Source: Rhizobium sullae
Lineage (GTDB): Bacteria > Pseudomonadota > Alphaproteobacteria > Rhizobiales > Rhizobiaceae
NCBI RefSeq assembly: GCF_025200715.1
Contig: NZ_CP104143.1
Location: forward strand, 4,002,501-4,066,500
Direction of reading: 5' to 3'
Length of the DNA: 64,000 bases
The position numbers and the translations under genes are program-made. This document shows positions 17,943 through 27,193 of the stretch, one piece after another. The notes beneath the pieces are model-generated. The model saw only the letters and a program-made list of their open reading frames with translations, was not told the origin of the DNA and made no database searches. Each line of letters opens with the position of its first letter. Positions within the stretch are counted from its first letter, which is position 1.

Positions 17943-18383
17943 TCAATGCAGAAAGGCGTCGATATGGATCTTCCCGGTGGCGACGTTCGCGTAGCCGGCA
18001 CCCCAGGCCGGTCGCGCGTTGACCCAGGCGTAATCCGCTGCGGCCGTGAGGAGATGGATTTTCACAGCCAGGTCGACGATCGGCTCGCCCTCGCGCGGTG
18101 TCCCGACGCCGTCGGCGGAAAACGCTATCCTGCTCCCGTCGTCGGTTTCGATGGTGCCGCGGAGATCGAGTTCCCGGCGGCCATCGGCGCGCACCCGCAG
18201 GTAATCAATGCCGCGCAGCGATCCCGCCACGCGCCCCTTGATTGATCCTGCAAGCGTGACATCGAATTGAGCCCCCTGCAGCGGCACATTTTCTTGCCCT
18301 GTAAAGATGGCTTCCATCTTCGCGCCGTAGTCGGTGACGCCCACGATATCGAGATCGTATTCGAAGATTTTTTCGCTACTCAT
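17943..18383 (-). CDS. DUF3237 domain protein
   Basis: About 146 residues starting at MSSEKIFEYDLDI, with AGGAGA just upstream. The text LAGSIKGRVAGSLRGIDYLRVRADGR followed by LDLRGTIETDDGSRIAF matches the DUF3237 beta-barrel family (about 150 residues), whose members occur beside aromatic and xenobiotic catabolic genes. No enzymatic residue is known to me. A longer frame upstream is open but has no ribosome binding site. It lies behind a copy of the ECF-like promoter and so is probably in the same regulon as the sigma factor, SDRs and GST. Confidence 0.8.
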   Translation of the reverse strand: MSSEKIFEYDLDIVGVTDYGAKMEAIFTGQENVPLQGAQFDVTLAGSIKGRVAGSLRGIDYLRVRADGRRELDLRGTIETDDGSRIAFSADGVGTPREGEPIVDLAVKIHLLTAAADYAWVNARPAWGAGYANVATGKIHIDAFLH

Positions 18384-18446
18384 GGCTGTTCTCCTCAGTT
18401 TTCTCCGGCCGCGGGCAGCCGATTCAAACGCCGCCTCATTTACGTA

Positions 18447-18471
18447 GACGGGGGACCAGCCCGGATTCATC
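18447..18471 (-). promoter_or_regulatory. Putative ECF promoter GATGAA-N15-CGTC for the DUF3237 gene
   Basis: On the minus strand GATGAATC (18471-18464) is followed by CGTC (18450-18447), a gap of 15 bases after GATGAA. Positioned about 65 bases upstream of the gene start. Confidence 0.55.
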
Positions 18472-18484
18472 GACCTCGGCAAAA

Positions 18485-19177
18485 TTTTTCAGCCGAGAGC
18501 CGCGGCACTGTGTCGCTCGCGGCACTCGGGCCGACCGGCGCATGTCGATGGAGCTCTGCTGGCGGTTTGGTGCGCGCCCGGACCGCGACGGTCAGGTCCC
18601 GCCACGCGAGATCGTTGGCTGATCGCAAGGGAGGAGGTCGATGTGGACACTAGCGATATCGTAGGGCTCTCGCTGGTCGTGACGGTCTTTTGCTGGCAGG
18701 GCTGCTCGTGAACGCGCAGCCGAAGAACAAAAAATTGAACGATTGACGCCGATAGTCCCTGAAACCGGGCCGACTTGGAACCGGCGAATTTCCCCTTTCA
18801 ATTCAAGAGCGGAGATTTCTGACGGATTGGGGAGATGGTTCTTCGTGGCGCACAGAAAAACGTTGCCCCGCTAGATCAACGCTTTACGATCGCTCAGAAC
18901 AATCGAATGGGAGTGAAGGGGAGTACCCTGGAGTAGTATCGGATAGCAGAGGACACTCGAGCGAATCCCAGGCCAGCGATAGCAGTCGATAGATTCGAGG
19001 CGACCCGCAGATCTGCCGCTCTGTCGGGCGTCTCCCCGCTCTTCGAACGGCGCCCCATAGGCCGTCGGGCTCACCCCAACCTTCGCGACTTTGTGGCCTT
19101 CAAATATTCGGTCGCGCGCTCGAAGAAGTTGGCGCGCGCGACCAGTTCTCGGCGTCGATCACACGGTCGTAGATCGA
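18485..19177. other. About 690 bases with no recognised gene
   Basis: Short open frames occur on both strands, but none shows a family resemblance or a good start. Stops interrupt every frame. It may contain decayed sequence. Confidence 0.45.
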
Positions 19178-19777
19178 TTACTGCTCCTTCTTGAACAAAT
19201 CCTGGAAGATGAGCTGGCCCCAAGTGCGGCCGCGTGCGTGCACCAGCGTGCCACCCTCGTTGAGCTTTCCCAGCTCGACGGGCGCAAACCCGAGTTGTTT
19301 GGCCAAGGCCGCTACGGGAGCGATCGCGTCCTCGTCGTCGCTCGCCAGAAAGACGACCCGGTGGCCGCCCTCGACGATCGGATCGGTAGCCAGGGTGGCC
19401 GCAATCAGGTGATTGAAACCTTTCACGAGCTTGGCGCCGGTGAACGACTTCGCAACGAAGGCAGAGGACGGGAGGCCGTCCAGCTCTTCAGGGACAGGAA
19501 ACGCGTTCATCGCGTCGATGACCGTCTTGCCTTCCCAACTCGGCAGGGCCTTCGCAACCGCGCGGTGCTCCCCGAACGGGACCGCCAAGATGATTGTGTC
19601 GGCCTCGAGTGCTTCCCGCAGCGACTTGGCGACGACCGTGGGTCCAATCGCCTGAGCCTGCGGCGTCAACGCCTCGGGCGGCCGGCGGCTCGCGACGGTC
19701 ACCTCGATGTTTTTACGGGCGAAGGCGTGGGCGAGAGCCTGGCCTATCTTACCGAATCCTACAATTGCGTAGCTCAT
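19178..19777 (-). CDS. NADPH-dependent F420 reductase-like (Rossmann) oxidoreductase
   Basis: About 199 residues beginning MSYAIVGFGKIGQALAHAFA, a GxGxIG dinucleotide motif with VTVASRRPP following, which suggests NADP. The text AVPFGEHRAVAKALPSWEGK and the NHLIAATLATDP region match the NADPH-dependent F420 reductase-like family, which in bacteria without F420 is of unknown role. The chosen start follows an upstream frame lacking a ribosome binding site. It stands alone, with no clear operon partners. Confidence 0.82.
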   Translation of the reverse strand: MSYAIVGFGKIGQALAHAFARKNIEVTVASRRPPEALTPQAQAIGPTVVAKSLREALEADTIILAVPFGEHRAVAKALPSWEGKTVIDAMNAFPVPEELDGLPSSAFVAKSFTGAKLVKGFNHLIAATLATDPIVEGGHRVVFLASDDEDAIAPVAALAKQLGFAPVELGKLNEGGTLVHARGRTWGQLIFQDLFKKEQ

Positions 19778-19951
19778 AATGTTTCTCCGATGTTGTGTTA
19801 GAACTAAAGTTCGCAAAGCGAACGGTGGCTAGGTTGCTCGCCCAATCGATCAAGTTTTGCGCGCACGCCTGGGAACGAGGTGCATCAGCGCTCTAGGCTC
19901 CGCGCCTAGTGATCCCGCCATTGGAGGGCCAACCGCGGGACGGCGTCGGGG

Positions 19952-20689
19952 TCAGACCTGCGACATGCCCCCGTCGACAACGAGATCGATGGCCGTCGTG
20001 AAACGACTGTCGTCCGAGGCGAGATAGAGGACCGCAGCCGCGATCTCCGTAGAAAGCCCGAAGCGTCCCAACGGAACCAGCGAGACGAAGTAGTCCGTCA
20101 ACTCTTTGGAAATTCCGGCGAAGGCGGCCGTGTCGCCGATCGCTCCCGGACTGATGCTGTTCACCCGGATCTTTCGGTCCTGCAGGTCGTTCGTCCAGCT
20201 TCGCGCGAACGACCTGACTGCCGCCTTGGCAGCCGCGTACAAGCTTGCTCCAGCATATCCCTTGAGGTGCGCATTCGAGGCGTTGAGGATGATCGAGCCG
20301 CCCTCGCGCATCAGGGGTAACGCCTTTTGGACGGTGAACAGCGTACCGCGGACGTTGAGATTGAGCGTATCGTCGACCAACTGCTCCGAGATCGACCCGA
20401 TCGGCTTGTCGACTTCTCCGCCGCCGGCGCTGGCGAAGACGATGTCGATGTGGCCCTTTACGGATTTCACCTTCTCGTAGAGCCGGTCGAGGTCCGCCAG
20501 GTTGGCGGAGTCGGCGCGCACGCCGGTCACGTTGCGGCCAATCGCCTTCACCGCCTCGTCGAGGACCTCCTGCCGCCGGCCGGTGATGAACACATAGGCC
20601 CCTTCTTCGACGAATAGTTTCGCCGTCTCAAGCGCCATACCGGAGGTACCACCCGTGATGACTGCAACCTTACCTTCAAGCTTTCCCAT
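19952..20689 (-). CDS. SDR-family oxidoreductase
   Basis: 245 residues. The TGGTSGMALE nucleotide-binding motif, the ASAGGGEVD block (equivalent to NNAG), catalytic Ser in ILNASNAHLKG, catalytic Tyr-x-x-x-Lys in SLYAAAKAAV, and the C-terminal DLVVDGGMSQV are all present, so it is a classical SDR that should be active. Its divergent neighbour is a LysR regulator at 20958, a common arrangement for a regulator and its target. Substrate unknown. Confidence 0.9.
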   Translation of the reverse strand: MGKLEGKVAVITGGTSGMALETAKLFVEEGAYVFITGRRQEVLDEAVKAIGRNVTGVRADSANLADLDRLYEKVKSVKGHIDIVFASAGGGEVDKPIGSISEQLVDDTLNLNVRGTLFTVQKALPLMREGGSIILNASNAHLKGYAGASLYAAAKAAVRSFARSWTNDLQDRKIRVNSISPGAIGDTAAFAGISKELTDYFVSLVPLGRFGLSTEIAAAVLYLASDDSRFTTAIDLVVDGGMSQV

Positions 20690-20957
20690 ACCTTCTCCTG
20701 TCCTGGTGTCGGGATAGCATCTTGCCCCCGAGACCTCGAAATGGGCCCGCCGGCATCAGTTGTTGAGTGCGGAAGCGCGCACATCGGTGGTGCAAAATCG
20801 ATCCGGCTGGACGACTGACGCCAGCCGCGACGATCGGTGTCCGCCGTTCGAAATTGGCCCGCGCTCGTCGCCATAAGCTATGATGACCGCCAGTACTGTT
20901 GTACGATGCGTTCGATACGGGCTTTGGAAGGCGCACCGCGCGGTGCCGGATTGCACC

Positions 20958-21854
20958 ATGATCGACTGGGATGACATTCGCTACTTTCTTGCCGTGGCGC
21001 GCGGAGGCTCAGTGCGGGGTGCTGCCGAGCGCCTCGGGGTGTATCACTCGACCGTGCTGCGACGCATCGCACAGCTCGAGGAACGCCTCGGGGCGCAGAT
21101 GTTCGAAAAGCTGCCTTCGGGCTACCGCCTGACGGCTGCGGGCGAGGAGGTCCTCGAGCTCGCGAACCAGATGGAAGCGTCGTCGCACCAGTTGGAGACG
21201 CGCGTATTCGGGCGCGACCAGAGCGTGCGCGGGCTTCTGCGGGTGACGTTGGCTCCGACCCTCGCGACACACCTGCTCATGCCGGACTTTGCCGATTTCG
21301 CCCGTCTGCATCCGGACATCGAGATCGAAGTCTTGTCGTCCGGCGAACTGGCAAATCTGACCAACCGAGAGGCCGACGTGGCGATCCGCGTCGTCTACGA
21401 CCGCAAAACCCTGCCGCTCAACCTTCACGGCCTGAAGGGACCGGAGCTGTTCGGCGGCGTCTACATGTCCTGCGATCGACTAGCCGCATGGCGTGCGGGC
21501 GCGCCTGATCCCATCCGGTGGATCGTCATAAGCATTCATGGAATTCCGGATTGGGCCAGCGAGGGTGAGGTTCGCACCACGGGGGTTCCATTCAGAACCA
21601 CGGACGCCGAGGCGCAGATCGTTGCTGTACGGCAAGGGCTCGGGATCACGACACTGCCATGCTTCGTCGGCGATGCCGACCCCCTACTGGTGAGGGTGCC
21701 GGGCACCGACCTGCACATGTACGGAACGCTCTGGCTTCTCACACAGGGGGAGACACGCAAGACGAAGCGCGTGCGGCTGTTCACGGAGTTCGTATCCCGC
21801 AGGCTCGCCGCGTACGCTCCGCTTATCGCGGGGCTGTCCATATCGCGCGACTGA
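20958..21854 (+). CDS. LysR-family transcriptional regulator
   Basis: 298 residues. The helix-turn-helix (DIRYFLAVARGGSVRGAAER, about 5-24) is followed by a LysR effector domain. The ATG at 20958 is chosen because the domain begins there (MIDWDDIRYF); the extended frame from 20880 lacks a family match. It probably controls the divergent SDR gene through the 270-base intergenic region. Effector unknown. Confidence 0.87.
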   Translation: MIDWDDIRYFLAVARGGSVRGAAERLGVYHSTVLRRIAQLEERLGAQMFEKLPSGYRLTAAGEEVLELANQMEASSHQLETRVFGRDQSVRGLLRVTLAPTLATHLLMPDFADFARLHPDIEIEVLSSGELANLTNREADVAIRVVYDRKTLPLNLHGLKGPELFGGVYMSCDRLAAWRAGAPDPIRWIVISIHGIPDWASEGEVRTTGVPFRTTDAEAQIVAVRQGLGITTLPCFVGDADPLLVRVPGTDLHMYGTLWLLTQGETRKTKRVRLFTEFVSRRLAAYAPLIAGLSISRD

Positions 21855-22222
21855 CGCCCGGCAGGTCGCCGGGGACGCTTGCCGTAATCCGGTCGGAAGC
21901 CGAGCTGCGATCGCTTGAAGCGGCGTCGTTCAATCCGCGAATGTTGCGCCGTATCGCAACCGACGCGGGGGCCACTCTACTGACGGCGACGGACTTCACC
22001 ATCGCCGACGGTCTTTTTGGCAGGGCTGGAGACGCCGCTTTTGCGGAGAACTCCGAGGAAAATAGACCAACCGATATCGATAGTCTTTGGAACCGAGCAA
22101 ATCGCGGGCGAAGGTGCGGCCGATCTGTCTGACGGTACTTTTTGCAGATCAAGGCTTGAAATCTAATGTGAAAGCTCCCCTTCACGGGGCGTTTCCGCGC
22201 GAACGGTACTTTAGCCGGCGCC
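21855..22222. other. About 370 bases with no recognised gene
   Basis: Open frames on both strands overlap here, but none has family similarity. A short GC-rich inverted repeat, CCCC-TTCA-CGGGG, lies near 22180. No other structure was seen. Confidence 0.4.
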
Positions 22223-22684
22223 CTACAAGCCACTCATGATCAGTTTCCCGATGGCGAACTCGCTCGCGAAATAGCCGCTGTATTTGGGCACGCTATCGGG
22301 CATGTCCAGCACACGACGGTGATAGAATATGTCGATCCGAACCGGCGGCAGCCGGGCCTCCGGTTCGAAATTGCTGGTCGGGATGAACATCACTTTGAGC
22401 GACCCGACGCCCGCAACCTCCACAACGGGCTTGCCGCAAGTCCGGCAGACCCCCCGATTGAAGTTCGGCGGCGCACGGTATTTCTTGAATGAGATATTGC
22501 CGGGGTTTTTCAGCACGACATCCCTGGCGCGAACAGCGACCACATCCGCGAACGGTTTGCCATTGAACTCCTGGCAGATCAGGCAGTGGCACCGGAACCT
22601 GGCTTTCGGCGACGTATGCACCTCGAACGAGCAAGCGCGGCACTCGCAGGAACCGCGTAGCGGCAACGATGTATGGGTGGTCAT
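22223..22684 (-). CDS. GFA (glutathione-dependent formaldehyde-activating)/CENP-V family zinc protein
   Basis: About 153 residues. The Cys pattern of the GFA fold is clear: GSCECRACSFEV, FRCHCLICQEFNG and GVCRTCGKPV supply the zinc ligands. Members bind two zinc ions structurally, and the formaldehyde role has been shown only for a few. The chosen start MTTHTSLPLRG follows an upstream ATG with no good ribosome binding site. It is immediately upstream of nothing clear and converges with nothing; the next gene on the same strand (coniferyl aldehyde dehydrogenase) ends 40 bases away. Confidence 0.85.
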   Translation of the reverse strand: MTTHTSLPLRGSCECRACSFEVHTSPKARFRCHCLICQEFNGKPFADVVAVRARDVVLKNPGNISFKKYRAPPNFNRGVCRTCGKPVVEVAGVGSLKVMFIPTSNFEPEARLPPVRIDIFYHRRVLDMPDSVPKYSGYFASEFAIGKLIMSGL

Positions 22685-22724
22685 GTACGGATGCTCCTGA
22701 GCTTGATTTGATGACGGCATGCTG

Positions 22725-24152
22725 TCACCGAAGCATCATGTTGAGGATGATATCGATCGGCTGTCTGAACGGGGCGTGGAGCAGATTGGAGAGGTTCCAG
22801 CGACCCTGCTCGTAGATCCCCTTGGCATGGCTGAGCGTACGGAAGCCCTCGACGCCATGGTAAGCGCCCATGCCGCTGGGCCCGACGCCGCCGAAGGGCA
22901 AGTCATCCTGGGCGATGTGCATGATCGTCCCGTTGATAGTGACGTTTCCTGAGGTTGTTCGGCTCAGCACCATGCGTCGGTCTTCATCATCAGCGCCGAA
23001 ATAGTAGAGCGCGAGCGGCCGAGGCCGGGCGTTCACATAGGCAATCGCATCGCTGATGTCGCGGTAGGGAAAGACCGGCAGGATCGGACCGAAGATCTCC
23101 TCATGAGCGATGCGCATGGTGTCTGTGACGCCAAGCACGACGGTTGGCGCCAGCGTGTTGGGGCGACGAGATGCATCACCGGGCCGGTTGCCGACCTCGA
23201 TGATCCGCGCTCCCCTGGCGCCAGCATCCTCGATCAGGCCCTGGAGCCGAGCGTGGTGCCGCTCATTGATGATGGAAGTATAGTGTTTACTCGTCGGCCC
23301 GTCCGCATAGAAGGACGCGACTTTCCGGTCATACGCCCCGACGAACGACTCGACGTCGTTTTCATGGACGAGTGCGTAATCCGGGGCGATGCACGTCTGG
23401 CCAGCGTTGAGCAGCTTGCCGAAAGCAATGGACGCCGCAGCTTGGTCGAGGGAGTGGCCTTTGGCGACAATGACCGGCGATTTGCCTCCCAGTTCAAGGG
23501 TGATCGGGACAAGGTTGTCGCTAGCAGCCTTCATCACCGCCCGCCCCACTGCGGTGCTGCCGGTGAAGATGAGATGGTCAAACGGCAGGGCAGTGAATGC
23601 CGCCCCTACCGCCGCATCACCGGTCACGATCGCGAACTGGTCCTCGGAGAATATTTCGCCGAACATTTTTGCGAGTAGCGCATTGGTGACGGGTGTAAAC
23701 TCCGAAGGTTTCAGCATCACCCGGTTTCCCGCTGCGATGGCCGTTACGACTGGCATCAGCGCGAGGTTCACCGGATAGTTCCACGGTGACATCACGCCGA
23801 CGACGCCAAGCGGCTGATATTCAATTCGGGCGTTGCCCATCCGCATGTGCAGAGCAACGTGGCGGCGGGTCGGCGCCATGAATTTGCGAAGGTTGCGGAT
23901 CAGGTACTTCGTGCCCTCGGCGACCCCTCCAACCTCCATGATCGCCGTCTCATACCTCGAGCGATGCCCGAAATCGGTATTGATGGCATCTTCGATCGCT
24001 CTGCGGTGCCCGATTATCGTGGCCCTGAACCTAGTCAGATCAGCGCGCCGCTGCGCCAGCGAAGGCGCTCCGTCACGCAGGAAGGCAGCACGCTGTGCCG
24101 CGAGGAGACTGCCTAGCCGATCAGCGTCGGTGATTTTTTCGATTGCGTTCAT
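22725..24152 (-). CDS. calB: Coniferyl aldehyde dehydrogenase-like NAD(P)-dependent enzyme
   Basis: About 475 residues of the ALDH superfamily. The Glu-containing motif ELGGKSPVIV and the catalytic Cys in GKLLNAGQTCIAPDYALVHE are present, and the conserved SPWNYP and GSTAVGR segments are intact. The text resembles coniferyl aldehyde dehydrogenases (CalB) that oxidise lignin-derived aldehydes to acids, rather than betaine or succinate-semialdehyde enzymes. It is divergent from a TetR gene at 24250, which probably represses it. The specific substrate is inferred from family likeness. Confidence 0.83.
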   Translation of the reverse strand: MNAIEKITDADRLGSLLAAQRAAFLRDGAPSLAQRRADLTRFRATIIGHRRAIEDAINTDFGHRSRYETAIMEVGGVAEGTKYLIRNLRKFMAPTRRHVALHMRMGNARIEYQPLGVVGVMSPWNYPVNLALMPVVTAIAAGNRVMLKPSEFTPVTNALLAKMFGEIFSEDQFAIVTGDAAVGAAFTALPFDHLIFTGSTAVGRAVMKAASDNLVPITLELGGKSPVIVAKGHSLDQAAASIAFGKLLNAGQTCIAPDYALVHENDVESFVGAYDRKVASFYADGPTSKHYTSIINERHHARLQGLIEDAGARGARIIEVGNRPGDASRRPNTLAPTVVLGVTDTMRIAHEEIFGPILPVFPYRDISDAIAYVNARPRPLALYYFGADDEDRRMVLSRTTSGNVTINGTIMHIAQDDLPFGGVGPSGMGAYHGVEGFRTLSHAKGIYEQGRWNLSNLLHAPFRQPIDIILNMMLR

Positions 24153-24249
24153 GGTCCACCCCAATGTAGACAGGAGAAACTTATGCCCTTGACGTAGGCG
24201 CTTAAGTAGTCACTGTCAACAATGTAATCACAAGAAACTTTGAGGTACC

Positions 24250-24855
24250 ATGCAGGACGCACCCAACCGCCCCTATCACCACGGTGATCTCCGTCGCGCG
24301 GTTATCGAGACGGCGCTGGACATGCTTCGGGAGGAGAAGGGCTGGCAGTTCACGCTGCGCGAAGTCGCCCGCCGGGCTGGCGTAAGCCACGCGGCCCCCT
24401 ACAAGCACTTTCCGGACAAAGCCTCGCTACTTGCAGAACTCGCCATGATTGGCTTCGACCGGCTGCGGGAGTCTCTATCCGCTGCGAAGTCAGAAGCGCC
24501 CACAACTCTGCGCGACGAAATTGCCCCGATAGCTCGTGCCTACGTCGCGTTCGGAACGGACAACCCGGCTCTCTACCGCCTGATGTTTAGCGCGGAGGAG
24601 GGGAAGGCGGTGGGAATGCATCTCAATGAGCGGGCGCTGGCGGTATTCGATGTTCTCCTCGAGATCCTCCGGCGCGGCCAAGCCGCGGGGAGCATTCGCA
24701 AGCGGCCTATAGAAGGTCAGGCGGCGGCCGGCTGGGGCCTCGTCCACGGTATGACCATGCTTGCGATCGATGGGCTCTTGGTGCCCGAGAAGGTGGGATT
24801 GGCCCCCTTGGATGCGGCATTGAGCACGCTGGTGGAAGGGCTGGGGAACCCATGA
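24250..24855 (+). CDS. TetR-family regulator (WHG-type C-terminal domain)
   Basis: 201 residues. A TetR helix-turn-helix (FTLREVARRAGVSHAAPYKHF, region about 35-55) is followed by a ligand-binding domain resembling the TetR C-terminal WHG group. It is divergent from the coniferyl aldehyde dehydrogenase gene, with about 97 bases between starts. The most likely role is repression of that gene until an aldehyde or related inducer binds. Confidence 0.85.
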   Translation: MQDAPNRPYHHGDLRRAVIETALDMLREEKGWQFTLREVARRAGVSHAAPYKHFPDKASLLAELAMIGFDRLRESLSAAKSEAPTTLRDEIAPIARAYVAFGTDNPALYRLMFSAEEGKAVGMHLNERALAVFDVLLEILRRGQAAGSIRKRPIEGQAAAGWGLVHGMTMLAIDGLLVPEKVGLAPLDAALSTLVEGLGNP

Positions 24856-24889
24856 AGCGGCGGGGCTCCTGAAACGGCTCTCGCAGCGC

Positions 24890-25861
24890 TTACGCCCGGC
24901 ATGCGTTGAAGCCCGCTTCGATGACCTCCTTCGGGAGGTTGCGACCAATGAAGACGAGTCGGGTGATGCGTTCCTCCTCGGGCTTCCAGGGGCGCTGATG
25001 GTCGCCGTCGAGGAGCATATGAACGGCCTGCACGACAAAGCGGTCATCATCATTCTTGAAAGAGATGATGCCCTTCATACGAAGGATATCCATGCCGAGG
25101 TGCTGGATAATCGTGCCAAGCCAAGGCAGGAATGTGTTGGGATCCAGGGGCTCCTTGGCGACAAGTGCGAAGCTTGAGACATGGTCGTCATGTTCATGCT
25201 CGTGGAACTCGTCGAGAAAGTCCGGTTCGACTTCCAGAACGCGATCGAGGTCGAAAGCGCCACGGCCAAGCACCTGGTTGAGATCGATATTGCAGCGCTG
25301 TGTGTGATGGAGCGTCGCCGTCGGATTGATGCGCCGAATACGATCTTCGACCTGCTTGAGTTCGTCGGCAGAAACGAGATCAGTCTTGTTGATCAGGATC
25401 GTGTCGGCGAAGGCGAGTTGTTCTTGCGCTTCGTGTGCCTCGTCGATTTCGCCGAGCAGATGCTTGGCGTCGACGACGGTGACGATCGAGTCGAGCTTGG
25501 TCTTCGAGCGGACATCCTCGTCGACGAAGAAGGTCTGGGCGACGGGAGCTGGGTCGGCGAGACCTGTAGTCTCGACCAGAATGGCATCGAAGCGATCGCG
25601 GCGGCGCATGAGCCCGTCGATGATGCGAATGAGATCGCCACGCACGGTGCAGCAGATGCAGCCGTTGTTCATCTCGAATATCTCTTCGTCGGCATCGACG
25701 ATCAGATCGTTATCGATGCCGACCTCGCCGAATTCATTGACGATAATGGCGTACTTCTTGCCGTGGTTCTCGGTGAGAATCCGGTTGAGGAGCGTGGTCT
25801 TTCCGGCGCCCAAATATCCGGTGAGGACCGTGACGGGCGTTTGTGACAAAGCGGGCTGCAT
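24890..25861 (-). CDS. zigA: COG0523 GTPase/zinc chaperone (ZigA type)
   Basis: 323 residues. Walker A GYLGAGKTTLLNRIL, the metal-binding GCICCTVRGD motif, and the GTPase motif ETTGLADP are intact, with a C-terminal CobW_C domain and His-rich segment DEFHEHEHDD. COG0523 proteins of this class are induced on zinc starvation and deliver zinc to client enzymes. The upstream extension of the open frame lies inside zur and is not used; AGGAGA precedes the ATG at 25861. It shares the operon with zur. Confidence 0.9.
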   Translation of the reverse strand: MQPALSQTPVTVLTGYLGAGKTTLLNRILTENHGKKYAIIVNEFGEVGIDNDLIVDADEEIFEMNNGCICCTVRGDLIRIIDGLMRRRDRFDAILVETTGLADPAPVAQTFFVDEDVRSKTKLDSIVTVVDAKHLLGEIDEAHEAQEQLAFADTILINKTDLVSADELKQVEDRIRRINPTATLHHTQRCNIDLNQVLGRGAFDLDRVLEVEPDFLDEFHEHEHDDHVSSFALVAKEPLDPNTFLPWLGTIIQHLGMDILRMKGIISFKNDDDRFVVQAVHMLLDGDHQRPWKPEEERITRLVFIGRNLPKEVIEAGFNACRA

Positions 25862-25940
25862 GATTGTGGTATCTCCTGTTGGTTGTTGGCGAGCCGTATC
25901 AGAGGCGGCCTTGAGGCCAGCCTCTTCTCGGGCTGAAGCA

Positions 25941-26453
25941 CTATGAGTAATGGGCGGCTGCGTGACTGCCGGTGGCGAGGCAGGTCGCGCAGGTACCCTG
26001 CAGTTCGACCACGTGGCGAGCGATGCGGAAGCCGAGTGACGCGGCATCGCGGGTAACTGCTTTCTCGATAGTGGAATCTTCGAGTTCGGTGGAAGCGCCA
26101 TAATTGTCGCAAAGGAAGAACACGCATGCGTGCGGGTGATCGGGGTGCGCGCAGGGCACGAACGCGTTTCGGCTCTCGATGCGAGAAACGAAGTGCTGGT
26201 CCCGTAGGAATTCGAGCGCACGGTAGACCGTCGGAGGCGCGAGGCGCCGGCCGAGGGTGCGCTCGAGCGCAGGCATCAACTCATAAGCGCCGAGCGGCTG
26301 TCCGGCATGGATCAGGGTTTCCATCACCTGTCGGCGGATTATTGTGAATTGCAGCCCACGCTCGTGGCAAGTCTTGGCGACGGCGTCGAGCACCGCGTCA
26401 ACGACCGCTTGCGAAACGGGTCTCCCGTGCGGCGGCTTTGTGTGCTGGGCCAT
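25941..26453 (-). CDS. zur: Fur-family zinc regulator (Zur)
   Basis: About 170 residues. The winged helix (APPTVYRALEFLRDQHFVSR) and the Fur C-terminal domain are present. Metal ligands C101, C110, C115, C155 and C158 (numbering from 26453) are recognisable. The usual structural zinc motif C-x-x-C appears as C115-D-N-Y118, so one ligand is a Tyr. The other pair (C155-A-T-C158) is kept. A Zur box lies between this gene and the divergent folE. The start at 26453 has GGAG six bases before the ATG. Confidence 0.85.
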   Translation of the reverse strand: MAQHTKPPHGRPVSQAVVDAVLDAVAKTCHERGLQFTIIRRQVMETLIHAGQPLGAYELMPALERTLGRRLAPPTVYRALEFLRDQHFVSRIESRNAFVPCAHPDHPHACVFFLCDNYGASTELEDSTIEKAVTRDAASLGFRIARHVVELQGTCATCLATGSHAAAHYS

Positions 26454-26500
26454 GGATTTCTCCATCATTTCATGGCGAGCGAGATAGTCTCTTGAACGAT

Positions 26501-26512
26501 ACGTTATAACGT
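26501..26512. promoter_or_regulatory. Zur-box-like palindrome
   Basis: ACGTTATAACGT is a perfect 12-base palindrome between zur (start 26453) and folE (start 26549). The core GTTATAAC recurs upstream of a zinc ABC transporter relic at 58908. Alphaproteobacterial Zur sites are built from TGTTATA-type half sites, so this is a good candidate for control of both operons. Confidence 0.6.
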
Positions 26513-26548
26513 TGCATGATCATTCGCAACTAGCTGACTGGAGAAATC

Positions 26549-27193
26549 ATGAGTGACGTTTTGTTGAGTGAGCCCATCGTGGGCTTGGGGCCATCTCATG
26601 CGCCACGAAAGCGCCCGACGCGCGAGGCCGCCGAGGCCGCGGTTCGGACGTTGATCGAATGGGCGGGCGATGATCCGGACCGCGAAGGCTTGGTCGGAAC
26701 GCCGGATCGCGTGGTGCGGGCCTATGAGGAGTTTTTCGAAGGGTATCGCATCGATCCGGTGGATCTGCTTGGCCGAACCTTCGAGGAGACGCAGAACTAT
26801 GGAGACATGGTCGTGCTGCGCGACGTTCGCTTAGAATCGCACTGCGAGCACCACATTGTTCCGATCATCGGCAGGGCCCATGTCGCCTATCTTCCTTCGG
26901 GCCGCGTGGTCGGGATCAGCAAACTCGCCCGGCTAATCGAGGTCTACGGCAAGCGGCTGCAAATTCAGGAGACGCTGACGGCGCAGATCGCCGACGCCCT
27001 CGATGAGGTGCTCAAGCCGAAGGGCGTCGCTGTGGTGATCGAAGCGGCACATATGTGCATGACGACGCGTGGGATCCGAAAGCCCGGTGTCACCATGGTC
27101 ACACGCCGCCTGATAGGCGCCTTCGAGACGGATACCGAGCTTCGGCGCGACTTCCTCGGTTCGATTTCGGGATCGCGGGAGGCATTCGGATGA
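26549..27193 (+). CDS. folE: GTP cyclohydrolase I
   Basis: 214 residues. The first step of tetrahydrofolate/queuosine-pathway pterin synthesis: GTP to dihydroneopterin triphosphate. Zinc ligands are C99, H102 (in ESHCEHH) and C170 (in HMCMTTRG), the type IA set. The C-terminal part ([14 protein letters not shown]) is complete. It overlaps hisI by four bases. Its position next to a Zur box and zigA suggests a zinc-starvation paralogue of the housekeeping gene, although it keeps the zinc ligands. Confidence 0.9.
   Translation: MSDVLLSEPIVGLGPSHAPRKRPTREAAEAAVRTLIEWAGDDPDREGLVGTPDRVVRAYEEFFEGYRIDPVDLLGRTFEETQNYGDMVVLRDVRLESHCEHHIVPIIGRAHVAYLPSGRVVGISKLARLIEVYGKRLQIQETLTAQIADALDEVLKPKGVAVVIEAAHMCMTTRGIRKPGVTMVTRRLIGAFETDTELRRDFLGSISGSREAFG

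Noticed and set aside
25862-26221. N-terminal extension of the ZigA frame
   Set aside because: The extension lies in the zur gene and its text is not COG0523-like; the ribosome binding site is at 25861.
26224-26347. Small + strand frames inside zur
   Set aside because: They overlap zur completely on the other strand and have no ribosome binding site or family match.
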